DNA of 64,000 bases from JBDTVS01 sp040007095 (GCA_040007095.1 JBDTVS010000135.1:71619-135618), one strand, 5' to 3'. Numbered from the stretch's first letter, positions 9,428 to 18,025 are shown. Made by a program: numbers and translations. The notes: a model not told the origin generated them from the letters alone.

Positions 9428-9459
9428 GGAACCACGAAGCACACCAAGGCCACGAAGAC
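9428..9459. repeat. R2 dispersed repeat, single copy
   Basis: GGAACCACGAAGCACACCAA followed by GGCCACGAAGAC. The copy ends one base before the stop codon of the shortened MazF-like gene, so it marks the point where the toxin homology is lost. Confidence 0.7.
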
Positions 9460-9633
9460 TCAGGATTCGACCGGGACGACGACGACCGCGGTGCCATAAC
9501 AGAGAACCTCTGTCACCCCGCTCATGACCTCCGTGGCGTCTTCGGCGGGGACGCTGATGACCAGTGCCGGCCGAACTTTCGCCGCCATTCCGAGGTCTAC
9601 CAGCCAGACCTCGCCCCGGCGCGGCGATGTCAT
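9460..9633 (-). pseudogene. Truncated MazF/PemK-like toxin
   Basis: Reading on the minus strand from ATG 9633 gives 57 codons. The first 31 (MTSPRRGEVWLVDLGMAAKV then RPALVISVPAE) are the conserved N-terminal sheet of MazF/PemK endoribonucleases, including the RRGEVWLVDL and RPALVIS motifs. After that the sequence (DATEVMSGVTEVLCYGTAVV...) no longer resembles the family, and a stop follows at about half the usual ~110 residues; the normal second half is absent. The start overlaps the antitoxin stop as ATGA, the usual coupling in these loci. I read this as a 3'-truncated and probably inactive toxin, broken next to an R2 repeat. A short functional variant cannot be excluded. Confidence 0.75.
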
Positions 9634-9818
9634 TCAGGCTGCTCGCGGCGATCGAGTTCCGTGAACAGGCGATCGGCGGCAGCCACCAAATCGTTGTCGT
9701 GCGGCAAGTCGTGCGCGGCCAACTTCACCCGCCGCGCGAGTTCAGCCAGGAGCTCCGATTGATCCCGATCCGGGAGCGCTTCGAAGTCAGCGAGCAGTTG
9801 TTGCGCGATTTGGGTCAC
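9630..9818 (-). CDS. Small antitoxin-like protein upstream of mazF remnant
   Basis: 62 residues (MTQIAQQLLADFEALPDRDQ...), mostly helical and acidic, of the kind found directly upstream of MazF-type toxins in addiction modules (LPDRDQSELLAELARR pattern). It starts with GTG at 9818 and has no clear ribosome-binding site. Its stop overlaps the toxin start by four bases. It would be expected to bind and neutralise the toxin and to autorepress; no DNA-binding motif can be named with certainty. With the toxin truncated it may be a leftover gene. Confidence 0.6.
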   Translation of the reverse strand: MTQIAQQLLADFEALPDRDQSELLAELARRVKLAAHDLPHDNDLVAAADRLFTELDRREQPE

Positions 9819-9894
9819 GAAATCAGAGTCCCACTTTGTGTTCTTGGCGTCAAGCGTGCCGGTGAACGCATAAGCTGCCGGCCGAGGCGCGCGC

Positions 9895-9924
9895 TTGACA
9901 GGCGCCGCGGAGGCGCCTTGTCAA
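9895..9924. promoter_or_regulatory. Perfect-stem hairpin between divergent genes
   Basis: TTGACAGGCGCC, a five-base loop, then GGCGCCTTGTCAA: a 12-bp stem with one bulged base. It sits between the antitoxin start and the metallo-hydrolase start. No T-run follows, so it is not a typical terminator; an operator or RNA leader structure are options. Function unknown. Confidence 0.4.
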
Positions 9925-10028
9925 TAGTCTGCCCGGCAGGTATTCTCAGCCGCAGAATCATTGCTCCTCGGGGGCGAAGCCAGCCGCCGAGAGACGCAGG
10001 TCGCTTTTCTTGTCACCGGAGTCTTCTG

Positions 10029-11150
10029 ATGCGCGTCGCACTGGCGTTTCTATCGGCTCTCGTTCTTTGTGCAGCGTTTCCGGCCGCGCAGACGCGCGGA
10101 TCGAAGAACCTGGACATCTACGTGATCGACGTAGAGGGTGGCAACGCCCAACTGTGGGTCACGCCTTCAGGTGAGTCGGTCCTGATCGATACGGGAAACG
10201 CCGGCGCCGCGGCCGTCCGCGACGCCGATCGCATCATGGCCGCCGTGAAGGACGCGGGGCTCACGCAGATCGATCACCTGATCACGACGCACTACCACGC
10301 CGATCATGTTGGCGGGCTTCCCGAACTGGCGACGCGCATTCCGATCAAAGAGTTCATCGATCACGGAGCGAACGTGCAGCCGGGCGCCCAGATCGATCCG
10401 GTGCTTCAGCAGTATGCGGCGCTCTACGCCAAGGCGAAACACACCGTCGCGAAAACCGGCACCAAGATTCCCGTCAACGGGCTCGACTGGCGCATCGTCA
10501 GCGCCACGGGACTCCCTCTCAAGACGCCGCTGCCGGGCGCCGGCGCGGCGAATCCGTATTGCGCGGGCTTCAAGCGGCATGATGTGAACCCGGTCTCGGG
10601 AGGTCCGCTCGGCAACACGGAAGACGAGCAGTCGGTCTCGAGCCATGTGACCTTCGGCAAGTTTCGAGTCCTCTATCTCGCCGATTTCGACTGGAATCAG
10701 GAATTCGAGCTGATGTGTCCGAACAACCGCATCGGGACGGTCGATCTCTTCGTGGTGTCGCGGCACGGGCAGCCGAGCTCGAACTCCGAAGCGCTGGTGC
10801 ACGCGGTTCGGCCGCGGGTGACCATCATGAACAACGGTCCTCGCAAGGGCGGGCAGCCGGCGGCGATGAACGTCCTGCTCAACTCGCCCCGTCTCGAAGA
10901 TCTCTGGCAGATTCACTTCGCGCTGCTCGGCGGACAGGAATACACGGTGCCCGGTGTCTTCATCGCCAACGTCGAAGACGCGGCGACGGTCCCGGTCGCG
11001 GCGATGCCGGCCCCGCAACGGGGCGCACCGCCTGCGCCCCAGCACAATGGACCGGCGTATTGGATCAAGGTGACGGCCCAGACCGATGGCAGCTTCACGG
11101 TCACCAACGGGCGTAACGGTTTCACCAAGAGCTATAGGGCGGGAAACTAG
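10029..11150 (+). CDS. Exported metallo-beta-lactamase-fold hydrolase (ComEC/Rec2-like)
   Basis: 373 residues starting with a signal peptide (MRVALAFLSALVLCAAFPAAQ). The fold begins LDIYVIDVEGGNAQLWVTPS, has VLIDTGNAG, and carries the zinc motif THYHADHVGG (His88, His90, Asp92, His93); later ligand regions are around YLADFDWNQEFELM and VSRHGQPSS. This variant resembles the detached metallo-beta-lactamase domain of ComEC, in exported stand-alone form. The substrate may be a phosphoester or lactone and cannot be decided. ATG 10029 follows CGGAGTC at a good distance. A proline/alanine-rich insert (PAPQRGAPPAPQHNGP) precedes the last strand. Confidence 0.8.
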   Translation: MRVALAFLSALVLCAAFPAAQTRGSKNLDIYVIDVEGGNAQLWVTPSGESVLIDTGNAGAAAVRDADRIMAAVKDAGLTQIDHLITTHYHADHVGGLPELATRIPIKEFIDHGANVQPGAQIDPVLQQYAALYAKAKHTVAKTGTKIPVNGLDWRIVSATGLPLKTPLPGAGAANPYCAGFKRHDVNPVSGGPLGNTEDEQSVSSHVTFGKFRVLYLADFDWNQEFELMCPNNRIGTVDLFVVSRHGQPSSNSEALVHAVRPRVTIMNNGPRKGGQPAAMNVLLNSPRLEDLWQIHFALLGGQEYTVPGVFIANVEDAATVPVAAMPAPQRGAPPAPQHNGPAYWIKVTAQTDGSFTVTNGRNGFTKSYRAGN

Positions 11151-11238
11151 AGCCGCGACGCGGCACGACAAACGATCGCGACGGGACTGACGCGCGTCCC
11201 CCGGTTTCTCACCAGGCTTTCGGGGTACAAGTTCTCAC

Positions 11239-12693
11239 ATGGGGCGAGACCTCAGTCGCCGACGATTTCTCCAGCTCGCCGCCGCTGCGGGTCCGGCCGC
11301 TTCGGCGCGGCAGCTCATACCGCAGAGTCCCCCGAGCGGTGGAGATCCCGTCGTGATCGTCGGTGCAGGCCTCGCCGGGTTGCGCGCGGCTGATGTCTTG
11401 CGGAAGGCGGGACGCCCGGTCACCGTCCTTGAAGCGCGCGAACGTGCTGGCGGCCGCGTCCTGACGATTCGCGCACCCTTCGACGGCGGCTTGCACGGCG
11501 AGGCCGGGCCGATTCGCATTGCCGGCGCTCATCAGGCGGTGCTCCGGGCGGCGAGATCGTTTCGCCTCACGCTCACGCCGTTCGAATCGTCGCAGGGATC
11601 GCCGGTCGTCGCGGTCCAGGGCCAGGCCGGCACCGCCGCGGACGTGCACGGTTTTGATCCGGGGACGATGCTCGATCGCTATGTCGGCGTGCTGCCTGAC
11701 GATCTCACCGAACCGGCGGCAAACGCGGCGTCGTACGCACGATGGCGAGCGTACGACCAGGTGACGTGGCCCGAGTATCTTCGATCGCGCGGCGCGACCA
11801 GCGCAGCGATCGCGCGCATGACGGTAGGTGGCGACGCCAGCGATCTGTCCGCGCTCTACGTGCTCCGACAATTCGCGATGCTCCGTCGTTCCACGCAGCG
11901 TTACAAGATTTCGGGAGGGATGGACCTGCTTCCGCGGGCGATGGCGTCGGACCTCGGAAACATCGTGCGATACAACGTGGCCGTCGTGAGGGTGGTTCGC
12001 GAGTCGCCGGGCGGGCAGGGCTCCGGGTCATCCAGCCGGCTGCGGTTCCGCGTCGACTATCAGGCGGCGGCTCAGACAGCGGCTCAGACGGCGGCTCGCG
12101 TCGACAGTCTGAAGGCCAGCCGCGTCATCTTCGCGATTCCGTTCACGACCTTGCGGGAGATCGAGATCCGGCCGCGCCTGTCCAAGGAGAAGGAACGGGC
12201 GATTTCCCAGCTCTCGTACTATCCCGTGACGCGGTTTCTCCTGCAGTCGCGCACTCGCTTCTGGCGATCCGGCGACTTGAACGGCTCGGCGCGAACCGAT
12301 CGGGCGACGGAAGTGTGGGACGAAACCTACGATCAGGCGACGAGCCCCCGCGGAATCCTCGGCGCGTCGGTCGGCGGGCGCCCCGGCCGCGCGGTCCTCG
12401 ATATGACCGCCGACGACAGCCTCAAGTTCGGCATTGGCCTGGTCGCCGATGCGTTTCCAGCCATCCGCTCGCAGTTTGAGAAGGGGTTCGTCCAGCGCTG
12501 GGCGCTGGACCCGTGGTCGCGCGGCGCATTCCCTGTGTTCAAACCGGGCGAGATGAGTACACTCATGCCGATTATGGCTGGTCCCGAGAACGGCATCCAC
12601 TTCGCGGGCGAGCACACCTCGTCGTGGACAGGATGGATGGAAGGGGCCTTACAGTCCGGCGAGCGGGCCGCGCGGGAGGTTCTGAACTCATGA
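11239..12693 (+). CDS. Tat-exported flavin amine oxidase
   Basis: 484 residues. The N-terminus has a twin-arginine signal (SRRRFLQLAAAAG), then the FAD dinucleotide fold VVIVGAGLAGLRAADVL (residues 38-54), LEARERAGGRVLT, and the C-terminal IHFAGEHTSSWTGWMEGALQSG that closes the FAD site in monoamine-oxidase and L-amino-acid-oxidase relatives. The likely reaction is oxidative deamination of an amine or amino acid in the periplasm with O2 or another acceptor. Its stop overlaps the next start (ATGA), and a third gene overlaps in turn. The oxidase is thus translationally coupled to two small membrane proteins that may anchor it or pass electrons on. Confidence 0.85.
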   Translation: MGRDLSRRRFLQLAAAAGPAASARQLIPQSPPSGGDPVVIVGAGLAGLRAADVLRKAGRPVTVLEARERAGGRVLTIRAPFDGGLHGEAGPIRIAGAHQAVLRAARSFRLTLTPFESSQGSPVVAVQGQAGTAADVHGFDPGTMLDRYVGVLPDDLTEPAANAASYARWRAYDQVTWPEYLRSRGATSAAIARMTVGGDASDLSALYVLRQFAMLRRSTQRYKISGGMDLLPRAMASDLGNIVRYNVAVVRVVRESPGGQGSGSSSRLRFRVDYQAAAQTAAQTAARVDSLKASRVIFAIPFTTLREIEIRPRLSKEKERAISQLSYYPVTRFLLQSRTRFWRSGDLNGSARTDRATEVWDETYDQATSPRGILGASVGGRPGRAVLDMTADDSLKFGIGLVADAFPAIRSQFEKGFVQRWALDPWSRGAFPVFKPGEMSTLMPIMAGPENGIHFAGEHTSSWTGWMEGALQSGERAAREVLNS

Positions 12694-13157
12694 TTGTGGT
12701 GCTGCTCATTGTGCACGGCTTGCTGGCGGTCACGCTGCTCGGCGCCATCACGCATCAGGCCTTGAGCGTCGTTGCGTCGCGGGCCGCCGTCGGGCCGCTG
12801 TCGTTTGTCGGACGGTTCCGCAGTGTCGACAGCGGGGCCTATGCGAACGCTATCGTCGTCCTCTTCGTCATCACGGCGATCGGCGGCGCGCTCCTGTACC
12901 CCCAGTACCGACTCGATGTCCGCACCGCTCTTGAAGACCTCCAACTGCGCTCGGCAAACGGCGTATTCGAGATCAAAGAGCATCTGGTCGCGATTGGGCT
13001 CGGGCTGCTGCCCACGTATTGGCTCTTCTGGCGGGCCCCGCTTGGGTCCGAGCAGGCGACGGCGCGCCGATATCTCACCTGGCTCCTGGCATTCATCGTC
13101 TGGTGGAGCTTTCTCGTCGGACACGTGCTGAACAACATCAAGGGACTGCTGCCGTGA
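12690..13157 (+). CDS. Four-helix membrane protein coupled to flavin oxidase
   Basis: 155 residues. Hydrophobic segments lie at about 2-24, 52-70, 98-114 and 128-146, with histidines in or beside them (VHGLLAV, ITHQALS, EIKEHLV, VGHVLNN). Four helices with spaced histidines resemble small haem-b membrane subunits, but I cannot assign a family. The start ATG 12690 overlaps the oxidase stop (ATGA), and the stop overlaps the next start (GTGA), so the three genes form one coupled unit. A membrane electron acceptor for the oxidase is a reasonable hypothesis only. Confidence 0.7.
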   Translation: MIVVLLIVHGLLAVTLLGAITHQALSVVASRAAVGPLSFVGRFRSVDSGAYANAIVVLFVITAIGGALLYPQYRLDVRTALEDLQLRSANGVFEIKEHLVAIGLGLLPTYWLFWRAPLGSEQATARRYLTWLLAFIVWWSFLVGHVLNNIKGLLP

Positions 13158-13474
13158 CCTCTTCGAACAGACGCCCGTCGGTCGAGATTTTCTCGATGCT
13201 CTTCGGCATCGTCTACCTCGCGGCCTTCTACATGGACTACGCGCCGTTTCGGTACTATCCCGACGCGCGCACGTTCCATCTCACGATCACGCCGCAGGAC
13301 GGTCCGGCCATCCTGTGGTACGGATGGGTCGCCGTGGCTGCCGTCGCCAGCGCGATATTGGCCGCGCTGGTGCCGCGTTCGTTGGCCGAACGGCTGCGGC
13401 CAGGCTGGGCCTGGGTCGTGCCGCTCGGCATCATGGTCCTCATGATGATTTACGAGCGGCGCTGGTTCGTGTAG
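13154..13474 (+). CDS. Small three-helix membrane protein
   Basis: 106 residues from GTG 13154, which overlaps the preceding stop as GTGA. Three hydrophobic segments (IFSMLFGIVYLAAFYMDY, WYGWVAVAAVASAILAALV, WAWVVPLGIMVLMMIYERRWFV) account for most of the length. No family is recognised. The overlaps at both ends of the upstream gene say it is made with the flavin oxidase and the four-helix protein and may complete a membrane complex. Confidence 0.65.
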   Translation: MTSSNRRPSVEIFSMLFGIVYLAAFYMDYAPFRYYPDARTFHLTITPQDGPAILWYGWVAVAAVASAILAALVPRSLAERLRPGWAWVVPLGIMVLMMIYERRWFV

Positions 13475-13511
13475 GCGTCGTTCGTGTAGGATGAACCAAA
13501 TGGGAGGGGTT

Positions 13512-14075
13512 ATGAAGCGAGGTTCGGCATTCCTCTCGGCCGTGGTGCTCGGGCTCCTGCTGTCGTTCGCCGGCACCGCGTGGGCCAACGGCGAAGAATT
13601 CTTCGCGCCCGCCAAGGACGGAACCATCGATCTGGTCTATTTCGGACGGATCAAAGACAGCCGAACCGGCCGTTCGGTGACGGATTCGGTGTACTTCCTC
13701 CTGACCGACAAGTCGACCGGCCTCAGCTTCCAGTTCACGAGCGACAAGCCCGGCCACTACCGGAGCCCGGACATCGGCGCCGCCATCAAGGGGATCGGCG
13801 AGAACGTCAATGTCAGCGCTTTCGAGGTCAGCACGATTGTCGCTGGCTACAAGAAGGCCAGGATCACGAAAATGCCCCGCAAGGCGCAGGGCACGGTTGA
13901 ACTCGAAGTCAGGCTCGACCCGGATGATTCAGGCGCCGTGTCGGCCGCGGGCATCAACGGCGCCGACAGCGCGCCTTATACGAGGACGTGGATTTTCCTG
14001 ATCGGCGCACTGCTGTTGTTGGTCATCGTAAAGGCGGCGCGAACATTAGGCCGCCCGCGGACCACAGCGCATTGA
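13512..14075 (+). CDS. Exported protein with C-terminal membrane anchor
   Basis: 187 residues from ATG 13512, which has GGGAGG just upstream; an earlier in-frame ATG (13491) is rejected because that ribosome-binding site lies inside it. The signal peptide is MKRGSAFLSAVVLGLLLSFA with cleavage near AWA. Residues 30-150 are beta-rich (GTIDLVYFGRIKDSRTGRSV, FQFTSDKPGHYRSPDIG), like a carboxypeptidase-regulatory or transthyretin-like fold. A helix near residues 162-180 precedes a basic tail, so the domain is held outside the membrane. It lies 37 bases after the coupled membrane genes and is probably the fourth gene of that operon. No known family assigned. Confidence 0.7.
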   Translation: MKRGSAFLSAVVLGLLLSFAGTAWANGEEFFAPAKDGTIDLVYFGRIKDSRTGRSVTDSVYFLLTDKSTGLSFQFTSDKPGHYRSPDIGAAIKGIGENVNVSAFEVSTIVAGYKKARITKMPRKAQGTVELEVRLDPDDSGAVSAAGINGADSAPYTRTWIFLIGALLLLVIVKAARTLGRPRTTAH

Positions 14076-15225
14076 GCCCACGCGGCAGCTTGATCGAACT
14101 TCCCATCCCGACGTTGCGCTCGTAGACCTCGCCGTAATTTCCAACAGCCTTGACGATGTTGTAGGCCCAGGCTTCTTCTAGGCCAAGCGCTTTGCCGTTG
14201 CCGGGTGTGACGCCAAGCAGACGCTTCAGATCCGGGTCGTCCCGCTTCGCCATCTCCGCGACGTTGACCGACGTCACGCCCAGCGCCTCCGCATCGATCA
14301 TGGCAAACACAGTCCAACGCAGGACGTTGAACAGATCGAGGTCGGACTGCCGCACCAGTTGCGCGAGCGGTTCGCGTGAGATTTGCTCCGAGAGAATCCT
14401 GAAATCGTCGGGCTTCCCCATCACGCTCCGCAGGGAAGCCAGTTCCGAGACGTCGGCCGTGAACGCATCGCATCGCCCCGCCAGCAACTCCGCTTCGAGT
14501 TGCGCGGTCTGGATCAGCACTTTTCGGAGCGTCAGCGCGTGCGAGCGGAAGTAGATCGTCAGATTTGATTCGATCAAACCCCCGGCCACGACGCAGATGC
14601 GGGCACTCGACAGTTGCCGAACCGTTTGGGCGGGCAGCTTCGCCGGCACCAGAAAGCCTTGTCCGTCGTAGAACATGACGGGCCCGAAGAGCAGTCCCAT
14701 CCCTTCCCGCTGCAGCGACCATGTCAGGCGGCGCGACACGAGGTCGACGTCCCGCGCGGCCCGGAACTGATCGACCGACACGGCCTGTTCGTAACGGACC
14801 TTGTCGGCGGAGCCGAAGATCGCCGCCGCGACCGCGCGGCAGACGTCGACGTCCAGCCCGCTGTAACGGCCCTGACCGTCGACACGTGCGAAGCCGGCCA
14901 CGCCCGGAGCCACGCCGCACACGAGCGCGCCGCGTCGACGGATCAGCGCCAGTCGGCTCTGCGCCGCCGCTGTGCCTGCCGTTCCCACCTGGAAATTCGG
15001 CGAGAGAATTCCCGGAGCGCGGCGCCAGGCCGACACGGCGAAACGACCGGGGATACCGGGGGGACCCGGACTTTGTCCACGGGCGGTAATTCCTCCCAGC
15101 AACGCCAGCAGGAGTGCGACAAGGGCGGCCGGCCCCGGATTAATTCGCGGTGCCGGGAAACGAGGGGCGTCACCCCTCTGGTAACAGTTGACAAGGCATT
15201 TCCCGAGAGTTACCGTCCTTCTCAT
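14023..15225 (-). CDS. Amino-acid ABC transporter substrate-binding protein (AapJ-like)
   Basis: 400 residues from ATG 15225, which has GGGGGAG six bases upstream; longer in-frame starts would run into the oppositely oriented next gene. An N-terminal hydrophobic segment (ALVALLLALLGGITA) serves export. The mature part has family-3 solute-binding features: RRGALVCGVAPGVAGFARVD, YSGLDVDVCRAVAAAIFG, LLAGRCDAFTADVSELASL and the C-terminal EEAWAYNIVKAVGNYGEVYE typical of general L-amino-acid binders. No permease or ATPase is adjacent, so this is an orphan binding protein. Its 3' end overlaps the upstream plus-strand gene by 53 bases. Confidence 0.8.
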   Translation of the reverse strand: MRRTVTLGKCLVNCYQRGDAPRFPAPRINPGPAALVALLLALLGGITARGQSPGPPGIPGRFAVSAWRRAPGILSPNFQVGTAGTAAAQSRLALIRRRGALVCGVAPGVAGFARVDGQGRYSGLDVDVCRAVAAAIFGSADKVRYEQAVSVDQFRAARDVDLVSRRLTWSLQREGMGLLFGPVMFYDGQGFLVPAKLPAQTVRQLSSARICVVAGGLIESNLTIYFRSHALTLRKVLIQTAQLEAELLAGRCDAFTADVSELASLRSVMGKPDDFRILSEQISREPLAQLVRQSDLDLFNVLRWTVFAMIDAEALGVTSVNVAEMAKRDDPDLKRLLGVTPGNGKALGLEEAWAYNIVKAVGNYGEVYERNVGMGSSIKLPRGLNALWSAGGLMFAPPLR

Positions 15226-15334
15226 TCCGTCTCCCCCGTGACGTGCAGGCCGGTCTATTATTGCTTCGCACCAATGCTTCACCACGTCGTGACCGTTCGA
15301 GTAAGGCGCTTCCATCCTCCGAAGGAGATTCAGC

Positions 15335-17509
15335 ATGAGCAAGAAAGCCTGGTTGGCCCGCATCGCAACCCTCGCGTCGGCCCTGTTCGTGGCTGCGTCG
15401 CTGACCGTTCTGCGCGCCGGTCAGACACCGACCGGGAGCGTCGCCATCGACGGTGACGACATTGGCGGCGTGGTCACGGGAGCAAAAGGTCCCGAGGCGG
15501 GCGTCTGGGTGATCGCGGAGACACGGGATACGCCCACGCGGTTGATCAAGAGCGTCGTGACCGACGACCAGGGCCGGTACCTGGTGCCGGACCTGCCGAA
15601 GGGGAACTACGACGTGTGGGTCCGCGGCTACGGACTGGTGGATTCCGCGAAGTCGAAGGCGACGCCGGGTACGCGCGTCAACTTGAAAGCCGTGACCGCG
15701 CCGAACGCGAAAGCGGCGGCGGCCTACTACCCCGCGCAGTATTGGTTCGCACTGCTCCAGGTGCCTCCTCCAACCGACTTCCCGGGCACCGGACCGCAGG
15801 GCAACGGGATTGCCCTCAACATCAAGAGCCAGGGCGAATGGATCCGCCAGGTGATCAACACCGACGGGTGCAGCGGCTGTCATCAGCTCGGGAGCAAGGC
15901 GACGCGCGAGCTTCCTGCGGCCTACGAGACCGCGAAGACGTCCACGGAGGCGTGGGACAAACGCATTCAGGCAGGACAGGCCGGCGGCGGGATGAGCAAC
16001 CGCTTCTCTCAGGTTGGCCGCGCGCGCGCCCTGGCGATGTATGCGAACTGGACCGATCGCATCGCCGCTGGCGAGCTGCCGTCCGCCACGCCGGCGCGTC
16101 CGCAGGGCCGGGAGCGGAACGTGGTCATCACGATGTGGGACTGGGCCGATCCGAAAGTCTACGCCCACGATGAAATTGCGACGGACAAGCGCAATCCAAC
16201 CGTGAATGCGAATGGGCCGATCTACGGTGCGCTCGAGGAGAGCGCCGACTATATGCCGACGATCGATCCAACCCGTCATACCGCCGGCCAGGTGAAGCTG
16301 ACGGTTCGCGATCCGAAGACGCCGAGTGCGGCCAACACGCCGCCGCCGCAGCCGTCGCCGTACTGGGGCGACGAAGCGATTTGGACCAGCCAGACCAGCA
16401 CCCACAGTTTTGCCATGGATAAACAGGCCCGAGTCTGGGCCGCGTCGCGAATCCGGCAGAACGCGACCATGCCGTGGTGCCAGGCTGGATCCGACCATCC
16501 GTCGGCCAAGCTGTTCCCGCTCACGCAGAGTGGCCGGCAGCTCGAGCTCTACGATCCCAAAACCAAGCAAACGACGCCCATCGATACGTGCTTCAGTTCC
16601 GGTCACGTGAATCTCGACAAGAACGACGTCCTGTGGTCCTCCTTCGGCCCCGGCGGCGTCGAGGGTTGGTTCGACACCAAGATCTGGGACCAGACGCACG
16701 ACGAGCAGAAAGCGCAGGGGTGGACGGCGTTCATCCTCGACACCAACGGCAACGGAAAGAGGGATGCGTACACCGAACCCGACCAGCCGGCGGATCCGAC
16801 GAAGGACCGCAGGATGAACGGCACGTTCTATGGCGTGTCGCCGGCGTCGGACGGCTCGGTCTGGGGAACGATTCAGGGCGTGCCGGGCGGCATCATGCGC
16901 CTCGTGCCGGGACCCAATCCGCCCGCAACGGCGCTCTCCGAATACTACGAAGTGCCTTTCAAGAGTGCGAAAGCATCCGCCTCCGGTTTTGCCCCGCGCG
17001 GCATGGACATCGACAGCAAGGACGTCGTCTGGACGGTGCTGTCGAGCGGTCAACTGGCGAGCTTTGACCGCCGCCTGTGCAAGGGCCAGCTGAACGGCCC
17101 GAATGCGACGGGACAGCAGTGCGTCGAGGGCTGGAAGCTCTATGCCGCGCCCGGCCCGAACTTCAAGGGCGCCGTCGATTCAGCGAGCGCGGATTCGCTC
17201 TACTACGACTTCGTCGACCAGTTCAACATGCTCGGCGTCGGCAAGGACGTGCCGATTGCCACGGGCAACGAATCGGAGGCGCTGCTCGCGCTGGTGGATG
17301 GCAAGTTCCTGACGCTGCGGGTGCCTTATCCGATGGGCTTCTTCGCGAAAGGCATGGACGGCAGGATTGACGATCCGAATGCGGGCTGGAAGGGCAAGGG
17401 CATCTACACATCCATATCCACTCGCGCGCCGTTCCACGGAGAAGGCGGCAAGGGGGAGACGAGCAAATTGGTGAAGTTCCAGGTGCGGCCCGACATCCTG
17501 TCCAAGTAG
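15335..17509 (+). CDS. Haem-c protein with carboxypeptidase-regulatory domain and beta-propeller
   Basis: 724 residues behind a textbook GAAGGAGA site. After the signal peptide (ATLASALFVAASLTVL) comes an Ig-like carboxypeptidase-regulatory domain (GGVVTGAKGPEAGVWVIAET ... GRYLVPDLPKGNYDVWVRGYG). A single c-type haem site CSGCH (Cys179, Cys182, His183) follows. From about residue 330 there is a lyase-like seven-bladed propeller with HSFAMDKQARVWAASR and GTFYGVSPASDGSVWGTIQG repeats. The combination suggests periplasmic electron transfer to or from an enzyme-like propeller. It precedes a cytochrome c gene on the other strand and a region rich in PQQ dehydrogenases. The reaction is not known. 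Confidence 0.8.
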   Translation: MSKKAWLARIATLASALFVAASLTVLRAGQTPTGSVAIDGDDIGGVVTGAKGPEAGVWVIAETRDTPTRLIKSVVTDDQGRYLVPDLPKGNYDVWVRGYGLVDSAKSKATPGTRVNLKAVTAPNAKAAAAYYPAQYWFALLQVPPPTDFPGTGPQGNGIALNIKSQGEWIRQVINTDGCSGCHQLGSKATRELPAAYETAKTSTEAWDKRIQAGQAGGGMSNRFSQVGRARALAMYANWTDRIAAGELPSATPARPQGRERNVVITMWDWADPKVYAHDEIATDKRNPTVNANGPIYGALEESADYMPTIDPTRHTAGQVKLTVRDPKTPSAANTPPPQPSPYWGDEAIWTSQTSTHSFAMDKQARVWAASRIRQNATMPWCQAGSDHPSAKLFPLTQSGRQLELYDPKTKQTTPIDTCFSSGHVNLDKNDVLWSSFGPGGVEGWFDTKIWDQTHDEQKAQGWTAFILDTNGNGKRDAYTEPDQPADPTKDRRMNGTFYGVSPASDGSVWGTIQGVPGGIMRLVPGPNPPATALSEYYEVPFKSAKASASGFAPRGMDIDSKDVVWTVLSSGQLASFDRRLCKGQLNGPNATGQQCVEGWKLYAAPGPNFKGAVDSASADSLYYDFVDQFNMLGVGKDVPIATGNESEALLALVDGKFLTLRVPYPMGFFAKGMDGRIDDPNAGWKGKGIYTSISTRAPFHGEGGKGETSKLVKFQVRPDILSK

Positions 17510-17542
17510 GAACAGCGGAGGCTGCAGCTAGGACGATCTCTC

Positions 17543-17620
17543 GGAACCACAAAGGTCACGAAGGCCACGAAGAAATCCAGGTGATTTGCTCTTCGTGATC
17601 TTTGTGATCTTTGTGGTTCT
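17543..17620. repeat. R2 dispersed repeat, inverted pair between convergent genes
   Basis: GGAACCACAAAGGTCACGAA is opposed by CTTTGTGATCTTTGTGGTTC 40-60 bases on. The pair sits between two convergent stops (17509 plus, 17633 minus) and could fold in either transcript, so it may act as a bidirectional terminator although no long T-run is present. Confidence 0.75.
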
Positions 17621-17632
17621 GAAGTTTGGCGT

Positions 17633-18025
17633 CTATTTCTTCTTCGCCAACGATTTCACGTAGTTCACGACGTTCCAGACATCCTCGTCCTTCAGCTGAT
17701 CGCCGAAGGCGCCCATGTTGAAGTCGGGGGCGACGCCGTTCTTGATCGTGCTGAAGATCTCGCCCTCGGTCGATCCGTGCTTGAAGCTGCTGCCGGTGAG
17801 GTCGGGCGCTTCGGGAGTCAGGTCGTTGCCTGGTCCGCCCTCGGCGTTGAGGCCGTGGCAGTTCGCGCAGTACCGGGTGAATGACTGCTTGCCGGCGGCA
17901 ATCGATGCCGGTGAGGCCGCCACCGGGTTCCGGATCTTTGCCGCCTCGGGGTTGCCTTGCGCCCCGGCGCGGAGTACGACGAGGGTCGCCAATAGAGGTC
18001 CGACAGACAGTGTCTTCAACCACAT
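17633..18025 (-). CDS. Small periplasmic cytochrome c
   Basis: 130 residues. Signal peptide (MWLKTLSVGPLLATLVVLRA), haem-binding CANCH (Cys53, Cys56, His57) and a probable axial Met104 (DFNMGAFGDQLKDEDVWNVV), which fits class I cytochrome c. It would shuttle electrons in the periplasm. None of the PQQ dehydrogenases nearby has its own haem domain, so it is a good candidate for their acceptor. The start is ATG 18025; GTG 18031, five bases after GGGAGG, is an equally good choice. Confidence 0.85.
   Translation of the reverse strand: MWLKTLSVGPLLATLVVLRAGAQGNPEAAKIRNPVAASPASIAAGKQSFTRYCANCHGLNAEGGPGNDLTPEAPDLTGSSFKHGSTEGEIFSTIKNGVAPDFNMGAFGDQLKDEDVWNVVNYVKSLAKKK

Noticed and set aside
15226..15363. 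Longer N-terminus for the amino-acid-binding protein
   Set aside because: It would overlap the start and signal peptide of the divergent gene at 15335, and a good GGGGGAG site sits just before ATG 15225.
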